From: Clostridiales bacterium
GTDB lineage: Bacteria > Bacillota > Clostridia > Christensenellales > Borkfalkiaceae
Reading direction: 5' to 3'
DNA: 61,196 bases
Assembly (NCBI GenBank): GCA_015055805.1
Contig: SVHN01000011.1
Location: 1 to 61,196 of the forward strand
Position 1 is the stretch's first letter; every line of letters starts with the position of its first letter. Positions 26,313-35,461 of the stretch are shown one piece after another. Below the pieces are notes generated by a model. It was not told the origin of the DNA, did not search any database, and saw nothing but the letters and a program-made list of their open reading frames with translations. Position numbers and translations under genes: made by a program.

Positions 26313-28607
26313 TTAAAGTTTATTTCTCTGTATCTTACCGCTAACGGTTTTGGGCAGTTCATCTCTGAACACGACTATTCTAGGATACTTATAGGGCGCG
26401 GTCTTAGCCTTGACGTAGTTTTGGATATCTTTCTTCAATTCTTCGCTCGGCTCTGTACCTTTAACGAGAACTATACTTGCCTTAACTACCTGACCACGGA
26501 CTTCGTCTGGTTCAGCCGAAACGCCGCACTCTAAAACGTAGGGAAGTTCCATGATAACGCTTTCAATTTCAAACGGTCCAATACGGTATCCCGAAGACTT
26601 AATAACGTCGTCTACACGACCAACGTACCAGTAGAAACCGTCTTCATCACGCCAAGCGGTATCGCCCGTGTGATAAAATCCGTCGTGCCATACTTCTTTG
26701 GTTTTTTCTTGGTCGCGATAGTAGCCTGTGAACAATCCGCAAGGCGCGCCGTTAGAAACGTTTACTACTATCTCACCAACTTCACCGACCTTAACAGAAT
26801 TGCCGTTATCGTCAACTATATCTATATCGTAAATAGGCGCAGGTCTACCCATAGAACCTATCTTATGCGGTTTTCCAACCAAGTTGCCGACTAGCATAGT
26901 CGTTTCCGACTGACCGAAACCTTCTTTTATCTGCAATCCCGTAAGTTTTTCGAACTGATAATAAACTTCGGGGTTAAGAGCCTCACCTGCCGTTGACATA
27001 TGCTGAACGGAAGAGAAATCGTATCTTGAAATATCTTCTTTAATGAGCATTCTCAGCATTGTGGGCGGTGCGCAGAACGTAGTGATATGATATTTTGCAA
27101 ACATAGGCAGAATATCAGCCGCGTCAAACCTATCGAAATCGTAAACGAAGGTTGCCGCCTCACACAACCATTGTCCGTAAAGCTTACCCCACATAGACTT
27201 TGCCCAGCCCGTATCTGATATAGTAAAGTGCAGTCCGTCGGGGTCAACGTTGTGCCAGTATTTAGCGGTATGGAAATGACCGAGCGGATATTTATGGTTA
27301 TGAAGTGCCATTTTGGGATAGCCACTCGTTCCCGAAGTAAAGAACATAAGCAACGGATCGTCTCCGCACGGGGTTTCCGCAGTACGCTTGAAAGTCGTGC
27401 TATACATAACGTATTCTTCGTTAAAGTCACGCCAGCCGTCCCTTTTACCGCCGACCATAATCTTAATCTTCATATCGGGGCAGTTAGCGGCTGCAATCTC
27501 CGCCTGATGCGCCGTTTCACCGTCCGCAGTACAGATAATCGCGCTTGCGCCTGCCGCCTTAAAGCGATATTCAAAGTCGTGCTCTTGAAGTTGGTTGGTT
27601 GCAAGTATTGCTATCGCGCCGAGTTTATTAAGACCTATCATTGCAAACCAGAACTGATAATGACGTTTTAATACTAACACTACCCTATCGCCTTTCTTAA
27701 TGCCTAACGACTTAAAGTAGTTAGCGCAACGAGCAGACTCTTTCTTTATATCTTTAAAAGTAAATCTTCTCTCGGTTTTATCCTTAGCAACGTGTAGCAT
27801 TGCGAGTTTATCAGGCTCACGCTCAGCAAGCGCGTCAACCAAGTCGAACGCAAAGTTAAACTTGTCGGTATTCTTAAATTTAATAGAAGTCGGCGTACCG
27901 TCTTCGTCTTCTGTAACGTCGATATAATTTTTATAAATACGGTCTTTATCGTCCTTACTCTTTTCCCTTTTAACTTTGACAGTCTCTAACTTTCTATCCG
28001 AAAGTTCAGGGATAGGCTCGCCCGTAGGATTTAGAACGATTGCGTAGAAAATACAATCCTTGCCGTTTACCGCTATCATGCCGTGAGGCTTATCACTATC
28101 GTAATAAATACTGTCCCCCGGTCCTAAAACTTCTTTATGCTCACCGATTTGAACCATCAAATATCCGTCAACGACGATATCGCACTCCTGCCCTGCGTGA
28201 GTGGTAAGTTCGATATCCTTATGCTGCGCCTCTTCCGAGTAAACGCTCTTGACGTAAAGTGGTTCTGCAATACGATTTTGGAAGGCGTACGCCATATTAT
28301 AATAGGTCATACCGTGAGCGTTAGCAATCTGCTGACCTGCACCGTTTCTAGTAACCGTATAACCTTTAAGTTTGGGACTATAACCTTCTATAATATCGGT
28401 AACGTTTACGCCGAGCGCAAGCGCGCAACGATAAATAAACGCAAAGTTAAGGTCGTTATTTCCGTTTTCACATAAAATATATTCTTCTTCGGAAACACCC
28501 GTTTTTTGCGCCATGTCTGCAACTGAAAGCCCGACGACATCGCGAAGTTCGCGAATACGGCGCGCCATTTCTTTAATTTTCAAATCCAGACCTGTCATTT
28601 GTTCCAT
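26313..28607 (-). CDS. XRE-type HTH + cupin + acyl-CoA synthetase (AMP-binding) fusion protein
   Basis: 764 aa in three parts. Residues about 13-75 are an XRE helix-turn-helix (IRELRDVVGLSVADMAQKTG ... ALALGVNVTDII). Residues about 125-195 are a cupin (HAGQECDIVVDGYLMVQIG, GPGDSIYYDSDKPHGM). Residues about 250-764 are a class I adenylate-forming enzyme most like medium-chain acyl-CoA synthetases: P-loop TSGTSGYPK (424-432), EGFGQSETT, YHTGDTAW, GRVDDVIKSSGYRIGP and the catalytic lysine in KTVSGKIQR. The ATG has AAGGAGATAG upstream. A canonical T-box leader precedes it, so amino-acid supply controls the gene. The substrate is unknown; a short or branched acid is only a guess. Confidence 0.9.
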   Translation of the reverse strand: MEQMTGLDLKIKEMARRIRELRDVVGLSVADMAQKTGVSEEEYILCENGNNDLNFAFIYRCALALGVNVTDIIEGYSPKLKGYTVTRNGAGQQIANAHGMTYYNMAYAFQNRIAEPLYVKSVYSEEAQHKDIELTTHAGQECDIVVDGYLMVQIGEHKEVLGPGDSIYYDSDKPHGMIAVNGKDCIFYAIVLNPTGEPIPELSDRKLETVKVKREKSKDDKDRIYKNYIDVTEDEDGTPTSIKFKNTDKFNFAFDLVDALAEREPDKLAMLHVAKDKTERRFTFKDIKKESARCANYFKSLGIKKGDRVVLVLKRHYQFWFAMIGLNKLGAIAILATNQLQEHDFEYRFKAAGASAIICTADGETAHQAEIAAANCPDMKIKIMVGGKRDGWRDFNEEYVMYSTTFKRTAETPCGDDPLLMFFTSGTSGYPKMALHNHKYPLGHFHTAKYWHNVDPDGLHFTISDTGWAKSMWGKLYGQWLCEAATFVYDFDRFDAADILPMFAKYHITTFCAPPTMLRMLIKEDISRYDFSSVQHMSTAGEALNPEVYYQFEKLTGLQIKEGFGQSETTMLVGNLVGKPHKIGSMGRPAPIYDIDIVDDNGNSVKVGEVGEIVVNVSNGAPCGLFTGYYRDQEKTKEVWHDGFYHTGDTAWRDEDGFYWYVGRVDDVIKSSGYRIGPFEIESVIMELPYVLECGVSAEPDEVRGQVVKASIVLVKGTEPSEELKKDIQNYVKAKTAPYKYPRIVVFRDELPKTVSGKIQRNKL

Positions 28608-28630
28608 AACCTATCTCCTTGTTTTAAGGG

Positions 28631-28895
28631 CAAAAAAAATCGCCCCAAAGATTCGTTCTTTGAGACGAGCATTATTAATACCCGCGGTACCACTCAAATT
28701 GCGGAAACTCCGCCACTTCAGGATCTATCAATCCCTATGACCTTAACGCAGCAATCACGGAAGGGGTCTACTCACTACGGTTTTCTTCCCTTCGGCTCAA
28801 AAGCTACCGCAACGACAATCCACCAAACGACTTGCACCACCCGTCGTCTCTCTGAACGGCTTTCCTTCGCGCGCTCTTCTTCAACGCCTTTAATT
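28631..28895 (-). promoter_or_regulatory. T-box leader (tRNA-responsive riboswitch) with terminator
   Basis: The minus-strand leader shows all T-box landmarks: CAGAGAG (AG bulge region, about 28847-28854), GGGTGGTGCAAG, TGAGC at the end of stem I, GTGAGTAGACC, and the T-box GAGTGGTACCGCGG (TGGTACC at 28686-28692) with GCTCGTCTC closing the antiterminator. The competing terminator TCTCAAAGAACG...CTTTGGGGCGA ends in T8 (28632-28639). The specifier lies in GCGGTAGC before the stem I base; GTA (Val) or GCG (Ala) fits a TGGT bulge (discriminator A73), while GGT (Gly) fits less well. Confidence 0.93.
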
Positions 28896-28901
28896 AATGG
28901 T

Positions 28902-28930
28902 ATTTTATCATAACCTTATGCTTTTGTCAA
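28902..28930 (-). promoter_or_regulatory. Promoter of the T-box leader
   Basis: Minus-strand TTGACA-17 bases-TAAAAT. The predicted transcript start (about 28895) immediately precedes stem I of the T-box. Confidence 0.85.
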
Positions 28931-28951
28931 CGATTTTTTTGCACTAAACGT

Positions 28952-28983
28952 AAAAACGGTGGGTAACTCTTGGCTACCCACCG
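28952..28983 (-). terminator. Terminator after the ceramidase-like gene
   Basis: CGGTGGGTA/TACCCACCG, a perfect 9-bp stem followed by T5 on the minus strand, 18 bases past the stop at 29001. Confidence 0.88.
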
Positions 28984-29000
28984 CTTATCAAATACAAAAC

Positions 29001-30344
29001 TTATTTTCTAAGGTCTGCTAAAATCTTCAAACCTTCTTCAATAATCTTTTCTGCCGTTCCTGCCTTAAATCCGGAAGAACGCGCTTCGTATCCGCCTTCG
29101 TCGTAAGAGTCTTTCATTGGATAATAGCCTTCACTACCGTTGGTTAAACAGCACGGAAGAACGTAGTCCCAACCAGCAGCCTCTTTTATTCCCCTACCGA
29201 TACCCGTGAACGGTTCGCCCGGAATACCAAAGAACGCTACGTTACCGATAGCAACGCCTGCAAACGGAAGTTTGAAGAAATCGTCGGCATTTTCTAGTCT
29301 TACCATTCTTGCTGCTTCTGCAACAACGGTAGTGAGCATCATTGCCTTGTAAGGAATTTCGTCGTCTTTACCTGCGTTATGTAAATCGTTATACTTATGT
29401 GCTAAAACGAGTTCTTCCTTAGTTGCCTTGTTAGCTGCGATATCTACGATATTTAACGAGTATCTAATAGAATCAACGTCAACGTATTCAACCTTGTCGT
29501 AAACTTGCAATACTGCGCCAGTTACAACGCGTGCCATGTGCCTTGCGTGTCCGTAACCACGTGAGCAACCGTCAAAGTCGTTGAACATATCGTTGAAATC
29601 ACCGGGCTTGGGGTGAACGTTAACGTGGTTCACGTCACCTTGCGCACCGTTGAATAGTATGCACTTGGTATTGTCTATGGATTTTTCCACAAATCTTCTG
29701 GTCATCGACGGCCAGTCACCTGAGATTTTGCATCCGCCAACTACGTCGGGGTGATCTGCAAAGTGAACTAAAACGATAGTGTCTGCATTTTCTCTGTCGA
29801 AGCGGAGAACGATAACTCTTTCGTCAACGTCGCCGATAGGCGCAACGATATCGGGGTTGTTTACACCGGGGTTGGTTTTAGCCGTACCGTCTTTCATACG
29901 GAAACGACGAACGAAACTGATGTTGGGTGCTAAGCCTTGACCTTGACCCATTTTTGCGGGCTTTAAATCTTCGATAGCGAACTGCGCAACGTCTGCAAAT
30001 CTCGTTGCCACGAAGTCGATATAACCATCTTCCAAAGGATTGTTAAGTCCAAAAGCAGGACCCGTATGAGTGTGGGTTGCCGACATAAATATAGCGTCTT
30101 CTTCAATACCCGTTCTTTCGGTGATAGCCGCTTTGAACTTTTTGATGTAGTTCATTTTAACGCCACAATGATCGATACTCATAAAGAGTACGGTTTTGTC
30201 GTTTGCCTTTAATGCGAGACCTACAATTTCTAAATCGTCTAATATGCCGTCTGCAATACGGACTTTATAATAACCTGCGATATTGATTCCCATAGGGGGA
30301 TTGATGTTTGCTTTTGCATATCCTGCTTGAAGTACGTTAGCCAT
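29001..30344 (-). CDS. Neutral/alkaline ceramidase-like hydrolase (N-terminal domain family), cytoplasmic
   Basis: 447 aa. It matches the N-terminal catalytic domain of neutral/alkaline ceramidases: AGYAKANINPPMGINIAGYY at the start, a metal-site segment SATHTHTGPAFG (about 88-99), HFADHPDVVGG and FNGAQGDVNHVN. There is no signal peptide and no C-terminal beta-sandwich domain, unlike secreted ceramidases. Many such short bacterial proteins are annotated only as hypothetical or 'neutral/alkaline non-lysosomal ceramidase N-terminal domain', and their substrate may not be ceramide. Monocistronic or followed by the terminator at 28952. Confidence 0.8.
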   Translation of the reverse strand: MANVLQAGYAKANINPPMGINIAGYYKVRIADGILDDLEIVGLALKANDKTVLFMSIDHCGVKMNYIKKFKAAITERTGIEEDAIFMSATHTHTGPAFGLNNPLEDGYIDFVATRFADVAQFAIEDLKPAKMGQGQGLAPNISFVRRFRMKDGTAKTNPGVNNPDIVAPIGDVDERVIVLRFDRENADTIVLVHFADHPDVVGGCKISGDWPSMTRRFVEKSIDNTKCILFNGAQGDVNHVNVHPKPGDFNDMFNDFDGCSRGYGHARHMARVVTGAVLQVYDKVEYVDVDSIRYSLNIVDIAANKATKEELVLAHKYNDLHNAGKDDEIPYKAMMLTTVVAEAARMVRLENADDFFKLPFAGVAIGNVAFFGIPGEPFTGIGRGIKEAAGWDYVLPCCLTNGSEGYYPMKDSYDEGGYEARSSGFKAGTAEKIIEEGLKILADLRK

Positions 30345-30445
30345 GATTTTTCCTTCTTTATTATTGATTTAACCATTATATGGTCATATTATAATTTACC
30401 ATTAACCAAAATTTTTGTCAATGGTTTAAATAATATTTATTTAAA

Positions 30446-30721
30446 TTAGCTGTTTTTCTTAATGCTTATGATAATACCTGCAACTATTTGAGCAATTGAA
30501 ATAACGCCGCCTATAACGATAGGAATTATACCGAAAAGATTGTTTTTTTCCGTAATGAGAACGCAGCCCCAAATTATAAGGGCAGCCACCCCTATTAAAA
30601 CGGTGAACGCAATAAGCGCAACCAACACTCTAAACTTTTTAGTAGTAGTTTTTTCTTCGGGAACGATGAGCCCCATAAGTTCAACGTAAACTTCAAACAA
30701 AATATCTAATAGCAAATCCAT
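30446..30721 (-). CDS. Small membrane protein, two helices, unknown
   Basis: 91 aa from the ATG at 30721 (AAAGG upstream); an upstream in-frame extension is less likely. An N-terminal amphipathic part (MDLLLDILFEVYVELMGLIV) and a charged EEKTTTKKF turn precede two hydrophobic helices (about 36-57 and 66-86). I recognise no family. It lies between the glycan operon and the ceramidase-like gene, in the same direction. Confidence 0.65.
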   Translation of the reverse strand: MDLLLDILFEVYVELMGLIVPEEKTTTKKFRVLVALIAFTVLIGVAALIIWGCVLITEKNNLFGIIPIVIGGVISIAQIVAGIIISIKKNS

Positions 30722-30812
30722 AATAAACCTTTGATTAATTGTACTACTTTTCCCTCGCTTTATCAAGCAATATTTTGTTTGTACATTGCTAAATAGTTGT
30801 TTAATTAGATTT

Positions 30813-32960
30813 CTATATGGACGTCAACTCTTCGATAAGTTTATCGGTGTTTATAATTTTTTCCAAAAGATTTCTTTCAGTATAAAAATAATGATTTGAC
30901 GCTTCAAACCCGATACGAGCATCCTTTGCAATAAGTTTAATGAGTTCGACGGTTATTTGTCTTTCTTTATTCAAACAGTCTAATAGAACTTCTTTGTTTT
31001 TGATAGGTTTATTTTTATAATGAGAAAACCGCGTCTGTAACAAATCAGCCTTAAAATGCACGTATGCAACTCGAATATAATTATAAATTTCACATATATC
31101 CTTATCGCTTGTATATTTTTCCAGCAGATCCATGGCTTTCATAAACCTATTTAAGAGTTTACGATACAAACGAACGTATACCGCGTAAGGATACGGCGAC
31201 GTATAATTTTTGTAATCATCAAAAGAAAAACACACCATTGACGAGCGTTTGTTTTCTTGCTTTAAGCTCCAAAGATTTGATGGTCCAAGCGTATGCGGTG
31301 AATAATACAAGACGTTTATTGAAAATGGAAAACTTCTAAACCCTTCGCAAAATAAGGATACTGCTTTTTTCACTATTTCTGGATAATTATAGTTATCTTT
31401 ATAAAATTTCTCAAGAGAAAAATTAGTATCGCTATAAAATTCATTTACAAGTTTTAAGGTTTTTGACGGATACCCACCGGTAGTCCACGAAAGCAGCAAG
31501 TTTTTAACACCAACTGCTTGTAAATTATTCAAGTGTTCTACAACCAAATCAAACGCTGGCAGATACGGAACACAAGAACATTCCCAACTATTATTAAATT
31601 GCACTTTTGCATATACTTTATGACCTTTCTGTTTAGCCTTTTTATACTTTAACGCAGAAAGTTTGCTTGGTCCTGGATTTGAAACGGAATAGTCTACTAG
31701 ATTTAACTTTACGCCACCTTTATTAAGATCTAACCAAAATTCGCTTGTTTCCATAATGGAAACGTCCTTGTCAATCAACTCTATGCCATGCAAAATTTGA
31801 GTTTCGTTCCACATATTATTTGGTGACCAGCCCCAAAGGTTAGCAATCATTTCAGTATTTTTACCACTATCACGGACTGCCTTTGCTATCAAATTAATCG
31901 TATCCGCGCAGAGTTCTTCCATAGGAATATCTTTGCATCTAGGGCAATCTGTTTGTACGTGCGATTTACAATGCGTAAGATATTCGCTCATTGTAATATT
32001 AAAAATACCGCCTAAATTTTCGCAATATACAACCAAATCCTTTACGGCATTATATAAGTATTCTCTTACTTCTTTAGTAGAAGTACATAAACTACCGAAC
32101 CCGTTTAAAACAGTACCGCATAGGTGTTCTTGACCTTTGAATTTTTCCAAAGGAATTCTTCTTGGCTCGTTAAGATAAAGATAAATTTTTATACCAAACT
32201 TTAAGGCTCTGTCAATCAGCGATTTTAATTCCTTACGGTTGTCTTCATAACCTACACTTTCTTCTGGATTGAAAGGATTATATGACAAGGTCGAGAGTAC
32301 TCCATGTATCCATATACCTTTTATTCCGCAATTAGCATATTCACTTAACAGTTGGTCTGTAAGATACTCTCTACTGTCCGTTTTGAACGCATTGCCACAC
32401 GGCGAAAGATAGCCGTGAACAATCAAATTGTTATCATTTACTTTTCTTGCGCTATCGGTTTGGCAATTTTTATTAAGGCTATCGAAAAACTCAAACGGTT
32501 TAACTTTATCTTTTTGCAAATATTTTTTTATAACGCTTGCAATTTTTTCCGTTTTAACTATTTCATCTTCAGTTAATGGGCAATAATAAACTTCTTCACA
32601 GCAAGGCTTAAATCCGCCAAGTTTACCAGCAAAAAAGTCCTCTTCTCTTAATATGAAGTTCAACCTTTCTTCCGTCATTTTAGTCAACGTCGTCAACTGC
32701 GAGTAAGGCAATATAAACCAATTATTGCGAATAATAGTTTGGTATCCTTTCTGGCTAAAAATCAAGTTTTGCTCTTCAAAAACAAGCCCTAGACGACTCG
32801 CCTCTTTATCAATTACTGCAACGTCTGTTTTAAGCACACTAGCAATGTTTTCTGTTGGCACGTAAGAATAATTACGAAAAATAACCGTCTGCCAATCTTT
32901 TACAAAATTTAGGTCTTGTAAAACTGTTTTTTTAATCTCTGGTAACACCCTATACCTCAC
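30813..32960 (-). CDS. Putative glycoside-hydrolase-like TIM-barrel protein, family not recognised
   Basis: 715 aa, no signal peptide. An N-terminal part (about 1-150) looks like a helix-turn-helix-type domain (TENIASVLKTDVAVIDKEAS). From about 180 a (beta/alpha)8-like order appears: CGIKGIWIHGVLSTLS, FGIKIYLYLNEPR, GGIFNITMSEYLTHC with a four-cysteine cluster (C...C..CPRC), ANLWGWSPNNMWNE and SIMETSEFWLDLN. Conserved acidic residues in MSEY and METSE could be catalytic. It is the last gene of the glycan operon, so it may act on the same substrate. The family and reaction are not assigned. Confidence 0.6.
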   Translation of the reverse strand: MRYRVLPEIKKTVLQDLNFVKDWQTVIFRNYSYVPTENIASVLKTDVAVIDKEASRLGLVFEEQNLIFSQKGYQTIIRNNWFILPYSQLTTLTKMTEERLNFILREEDFFAGKLGGFKPCCEEVYYCPLTEDEIVKTEKIASVIKKYLQKDKVKPFEFFDSLNKNCQTDSARKVNDNNLIVHGYLSPCGNAFKTDSREYLTDQLLSEYANCGIKGIWIHGVLSTLSYNPFNPEESVGYEDNRKELKSLIDRALKFGIKIYLYLNEPRRIPLEKFKGQEHLCGTVLNGFGSLCTSTKEVREYLYNAVKDLVVYCENLGGIFNITMSEYLTHCKSHVQTDCPRCKDIPMEELCADTINLIAKAVRDSGKNTEMIANLWGWSPNNMWNETQILHGIELIDKDVSIMETSEFWLDLNKGGVKLNLVDYSVSNPGPSKLSALKYKKAKQKGHKVYAKVQFNNSWECSCVPYLPAFDLVVEHLNNLQAVGVKNLLLSWTTGGYPSKTLKLVNEFYSDTNFSLEKFYKDNYNYPEIVKKAVSLFCEGFRSFPFSINVLYYSPHTLGPSNLWSLKQENKRSSMVCFSFDDYKNYTSPYPYAVYVRLYRKLLNRFMKAMDLLEKYTSDKDICEIYNYIRVAYVHFKADLLQTRFSHYKNKPIKNKEVLLDCLNKERQITVELIKLIAKDARIGFEASNHYFYTERNLLEKIINTDKLIEELTSI

Positions 32961-33025
32961 GATAATTTATTCACTAATACGCTATACGCTAATCTCTTAA
33001 AGCATACGTCTTAATATTGTTTGCT

Positions 33026-34231
33026 TTAATTTTCATAATTTATATCTATTTGCGACAAATGTATTACCACACCGTTATCTTTCAACGTCTGTTGCAATTT
33101 ATCTACGTCTATTTTAGAAAAATCGTCGCACATAGCAGCGGCAGTACCTATTGCCTGACCACTTAGGGCACATACAGGAATAACCCTAGTCAATTCCCAC
33201 ATATTTTCGGTAGTAGATATACTTCGTCCGGCAGTACCGCAATTTTTTAGTGTTTTAGACCATAAACACCTGAACGGAAGTTCATAACACGGTCCCCGTC
33301 TAATCCAGTCGGGGAAAGTTCCAACGCTGTCGCTAAAATACTTTTTGTTGTCAGGAATTCTGTCTAGATAATATTCACCTATTATCTTTCTAGTCATTCT
33401 AACGTCAGGAATCGTAGGAATTATTGCCAAGGTATGTTTTAATGATTCTTCGCCGTTTGATAAGAAATCATCAAGTAATTTGCCGTGTACTTTTACCGTT
33501 TTATCGGTTAATTCTCTAGCGTCTATCCCTTCAAATCCGCCGACAGAACTGTTAGTAGCACTATCTATATCTCTTGACCCACGTTCTCTAACGTACATTT
33601 CACCGTCAAGTAGTTCGTAAAACCACCAAGCAAGGGTATTGCCCTTAACGGTTTTATCCGTGGTTTCCCCCACAAAACGATAAAGCGACGCGTCACCCGT
33701 AGTATCAACAAAGCTTTTTCCAACTATTGCATATCTTCCGCCACGCGTTTCAATGAAAACAGCTTTTAAGAAGTCGCCCGACTGATTTCTGATTCCGCCG
33801 ACAAGTGTTGTACCATATAAAATTTCTACACCGTTTTCTATTAGCAACTGTTCACATAGAATAGCAAACACGTTAGGATTAAAATAAACCTGATAACGTT
33901 TTTTCTCTTTTTCTTCTAAAGTACCGCCTTCTATCCATGCTTTCGGGTATTCTTTATCATATCCGTGCTTAATAGAAAGTTTCAAAAGTTCTTCTGCTAT
34001 TCCGAAAGCAACTTGTTTTCCATTGCCGTCACATATGGGTAGATAATTTGTTACGACACCGCTTGTTGCAAGTCCACCAAGCATATAAGTGTTTTCAATC
34101 AGTACGGTTTTTGCGCCTTGCCTTGCCGCAGCGAGTGCCGCTGATATCCCAGCAACACCACCGCCAGCAACAACTACGTCGTACTCACCGTAAATTTCCG
34201 TTTGCCTTGCAGGTTCTTTAAAAAATCCCAT
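33026..34231 (-). CDS. FAD-dependent oxidoreductase of the glycan operon
   Basis: 401 aa. Dinucleotide-binding VVVAGGGVAGISAALAAARQGAKTVLIE (split here as VVVAGGGVAGISAALAA and RQGAKTVLIE) at about 19-46, followed by LGGLATSG and GKSFVDTTGDASLYRFVGE, which is typical of the FAD_oxidored family often found in glycan-degradation clusters. The C-terminal part has SGQAIGTAAAM for FAD binding. It starts 14 bases after the fucosidase gene stops. In such loci these enzymes are proposed to oxidise or rearrange a sugar, with Gfo/Idh/MocA proteins; the exact reaction here is unknown. Confidence 0.82.
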   Translation of the reverse strand: MGFFKEPARQTEIYGEYDVVVAGGGVAGISAALAAARQGAKTVLIENTYMLGGLATSGVVTNYLPICDGNGKQVAFGIAEELLKLSIKHGYDKEYPKAWIEGGTLEEKEKKRYQVYFNPNVFAILCEQLLIENGVEILYGTTLVGGIRNQSGDFLKAVFIETRGGRYAIVGKSFVDTTGDASLYRFVGETTDKTVKGNTLAWWFYELLDGEMYVRERGSRDIDSATNSSVGGFEGIDARELTDKTVKVHGKLLDDFLSNGEESLKHTLAIIPTIPDVRMTRKIIGEYYLDRIPDNKKYFSDSVGTFPDWIRRGPCYELPFRCLWSKTLKNCGTAGRSISTTENMWELTRVIPVCALSGQAIGTAAAMCDDFSKIDVDKLQQTLKDNGVVIHLSQIDINYEN

Positions 34232-34245
34232 AACTTCACCTTAAA

Positions 34246-35442
34246 TTATATTTCAAGTTCTAACACGGCTACACGCACTTGCATGCTCGTGCCGTATAAA
34301 AATGGTTCAGCATAAAATGAATTATCCGTTACTGGTATGCTTTTACCACTATCTAACCATTTAGCATTAGTAACTTTTGCATTTATCACAACTTTCTTAG
34401 CACCGCCCATTTCTATAGTAACGTTCGGATTTCCACTCATTCCCACACCTTTTATAACTGCATAATATTTTTCACCGTCGGTGAGAACGTCTGCATTTTC
34501 CGCAGTTATGGTGCTTGCTTTTATATTGTAAATAAATCCTTTGTTTAAAGAAACCCACTTTCCGATTTCTTCTAATATGCCTTTATCTATCGTTCTTAAA
34601 CTGCCGTCGCCACACGGTCCTACGTTTAATAAATAATTGCAATTATATTTTCTGCAATCAACCAAATCTTCTATGAGCGTTTTTACGGGTTTATAATCAA
34701 TATCGTATTTTGCATAACCCCAATGGTCATTGAAAATTTGGCACATTTCCCCTGCTACGGGGCGTTCACTTTTGTCTACGAATTTTGGCTTGCCACGTTC
34801 AAACGTTACGCTGTCGAGTTCTTTGTGACCAAGCTTTCCTAATTCAGAAAGTCCAGTATTATTAATTATCATTGCAGTCGGTTGATATTTTCTTATCGTT
34901 CCGTAAAGCCTGTCTTCTTGCCAATCTGCACCTTTTTTGTCCCACATGCCGTCAAACCAAAATCCACCGATTTTCCCGTATGACGTGCAGAGTACTTCTA
35001 CGCTCTTTACAAGATAATCAATATACTTACTAAAGTCTAAATTATATTCAGGTACATGCCAGTCCAATAACGTGTGATAGAAAAACGGCACGATACCGCC
35101 CTTATTACACTCATGAACAAACTCTTTAATAAGGTCTCTACCGCATGCCGAATGCATAACGTCATAATCACTTAACCCCTTTGTATCAAAGAGCGAAAAC
35201 CCGTCGTGATGACGAGTTGTAATCGTTATGTATTTGCAACCGGCTTTTTTAGCATTATTAACAAGTTCTTTTGCCCAAGTCTTTTTAACCTTAAAACGCT
35301 TAATCAACTTATCATACTCGTTATCGGAAATTTTAAGAATGTTTTTAGACCATTCGCCTTTTCCTAAAACGCTGTACAACCCAAAATGTACAAATAGTCC
35401 AAACCCTAACTTTTCAAAATCGTAAACATAACTTCTGTCCAT
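34246..35442 (-). CDS. Alpha-L-fucosidase, GH29-type, intracellular
   Basis: 398 aa from the ATG at 35442, chosen because AGGAG is 5 bases upstream. GH29 landmarks: FGLFVHFGLYSVLGKGEWSK (about 12-31), TTRHHDGFSLFDTK (about 88-101), KIGGFWFDGMWDKKG with the nucleophile aspartate, and YLLNVGPCGDGSL. There is no signal peptide, so it acts on imported oligosaccharides. The C-terminal 80 residues form a beta-rich domain. It lies between the permease genes and the FAD oxidoreductase, with a GC-rich hairpin (35462-35489) just upstream. Confidence 0.93.
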   Translation of the reverse strand: MDRSYVYDFEKLGFGLFVHFGLYSVLGKGEWSKNILKISDNEYDKLIKRFKVKKTWAKELVNNAKKAGCKYITITTRHHDGFSLFDTKGLSDYDVMHSACGRDLIKEFVHECNKGGIVPFFYHTLLDWHVPEYNLDFSKYIDYLVKSVEVLCTSYGKIGGFWFDGMWDKKGADWQEDRLYGTIRKYQPTAMIINNTGLSELGKLGHKELDSVTFERGKPKFVDKSERPVAGEMCQIFNDHWGYAKYDIDYKPVKTLIEDLVDCRKYNCNYLLNVGPCGDGSLRTIDKGILEEIGKWVSLNKGFIYNIKASTITAENADVLTDGEKYYAVIKGVGMSGNPNVTIEMGGAKKVVINAKVTNAKWLDSGKSIPVTDNSFYAEPFLYGTSMQVRVAVLELEI

Positions 35443-35461
35443 CTTTGCTCCTAAAAACACG

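Noticed and set aside
28700-28895. T-box specifier read as glycine (GGT)
   Set aside because: The position is possible, but the TGGT bulge implies discriminator A73, whereas bacterial tRNA-Gly normally has U73; Val (GTA) or Ala (GCG) fits better. Left open.
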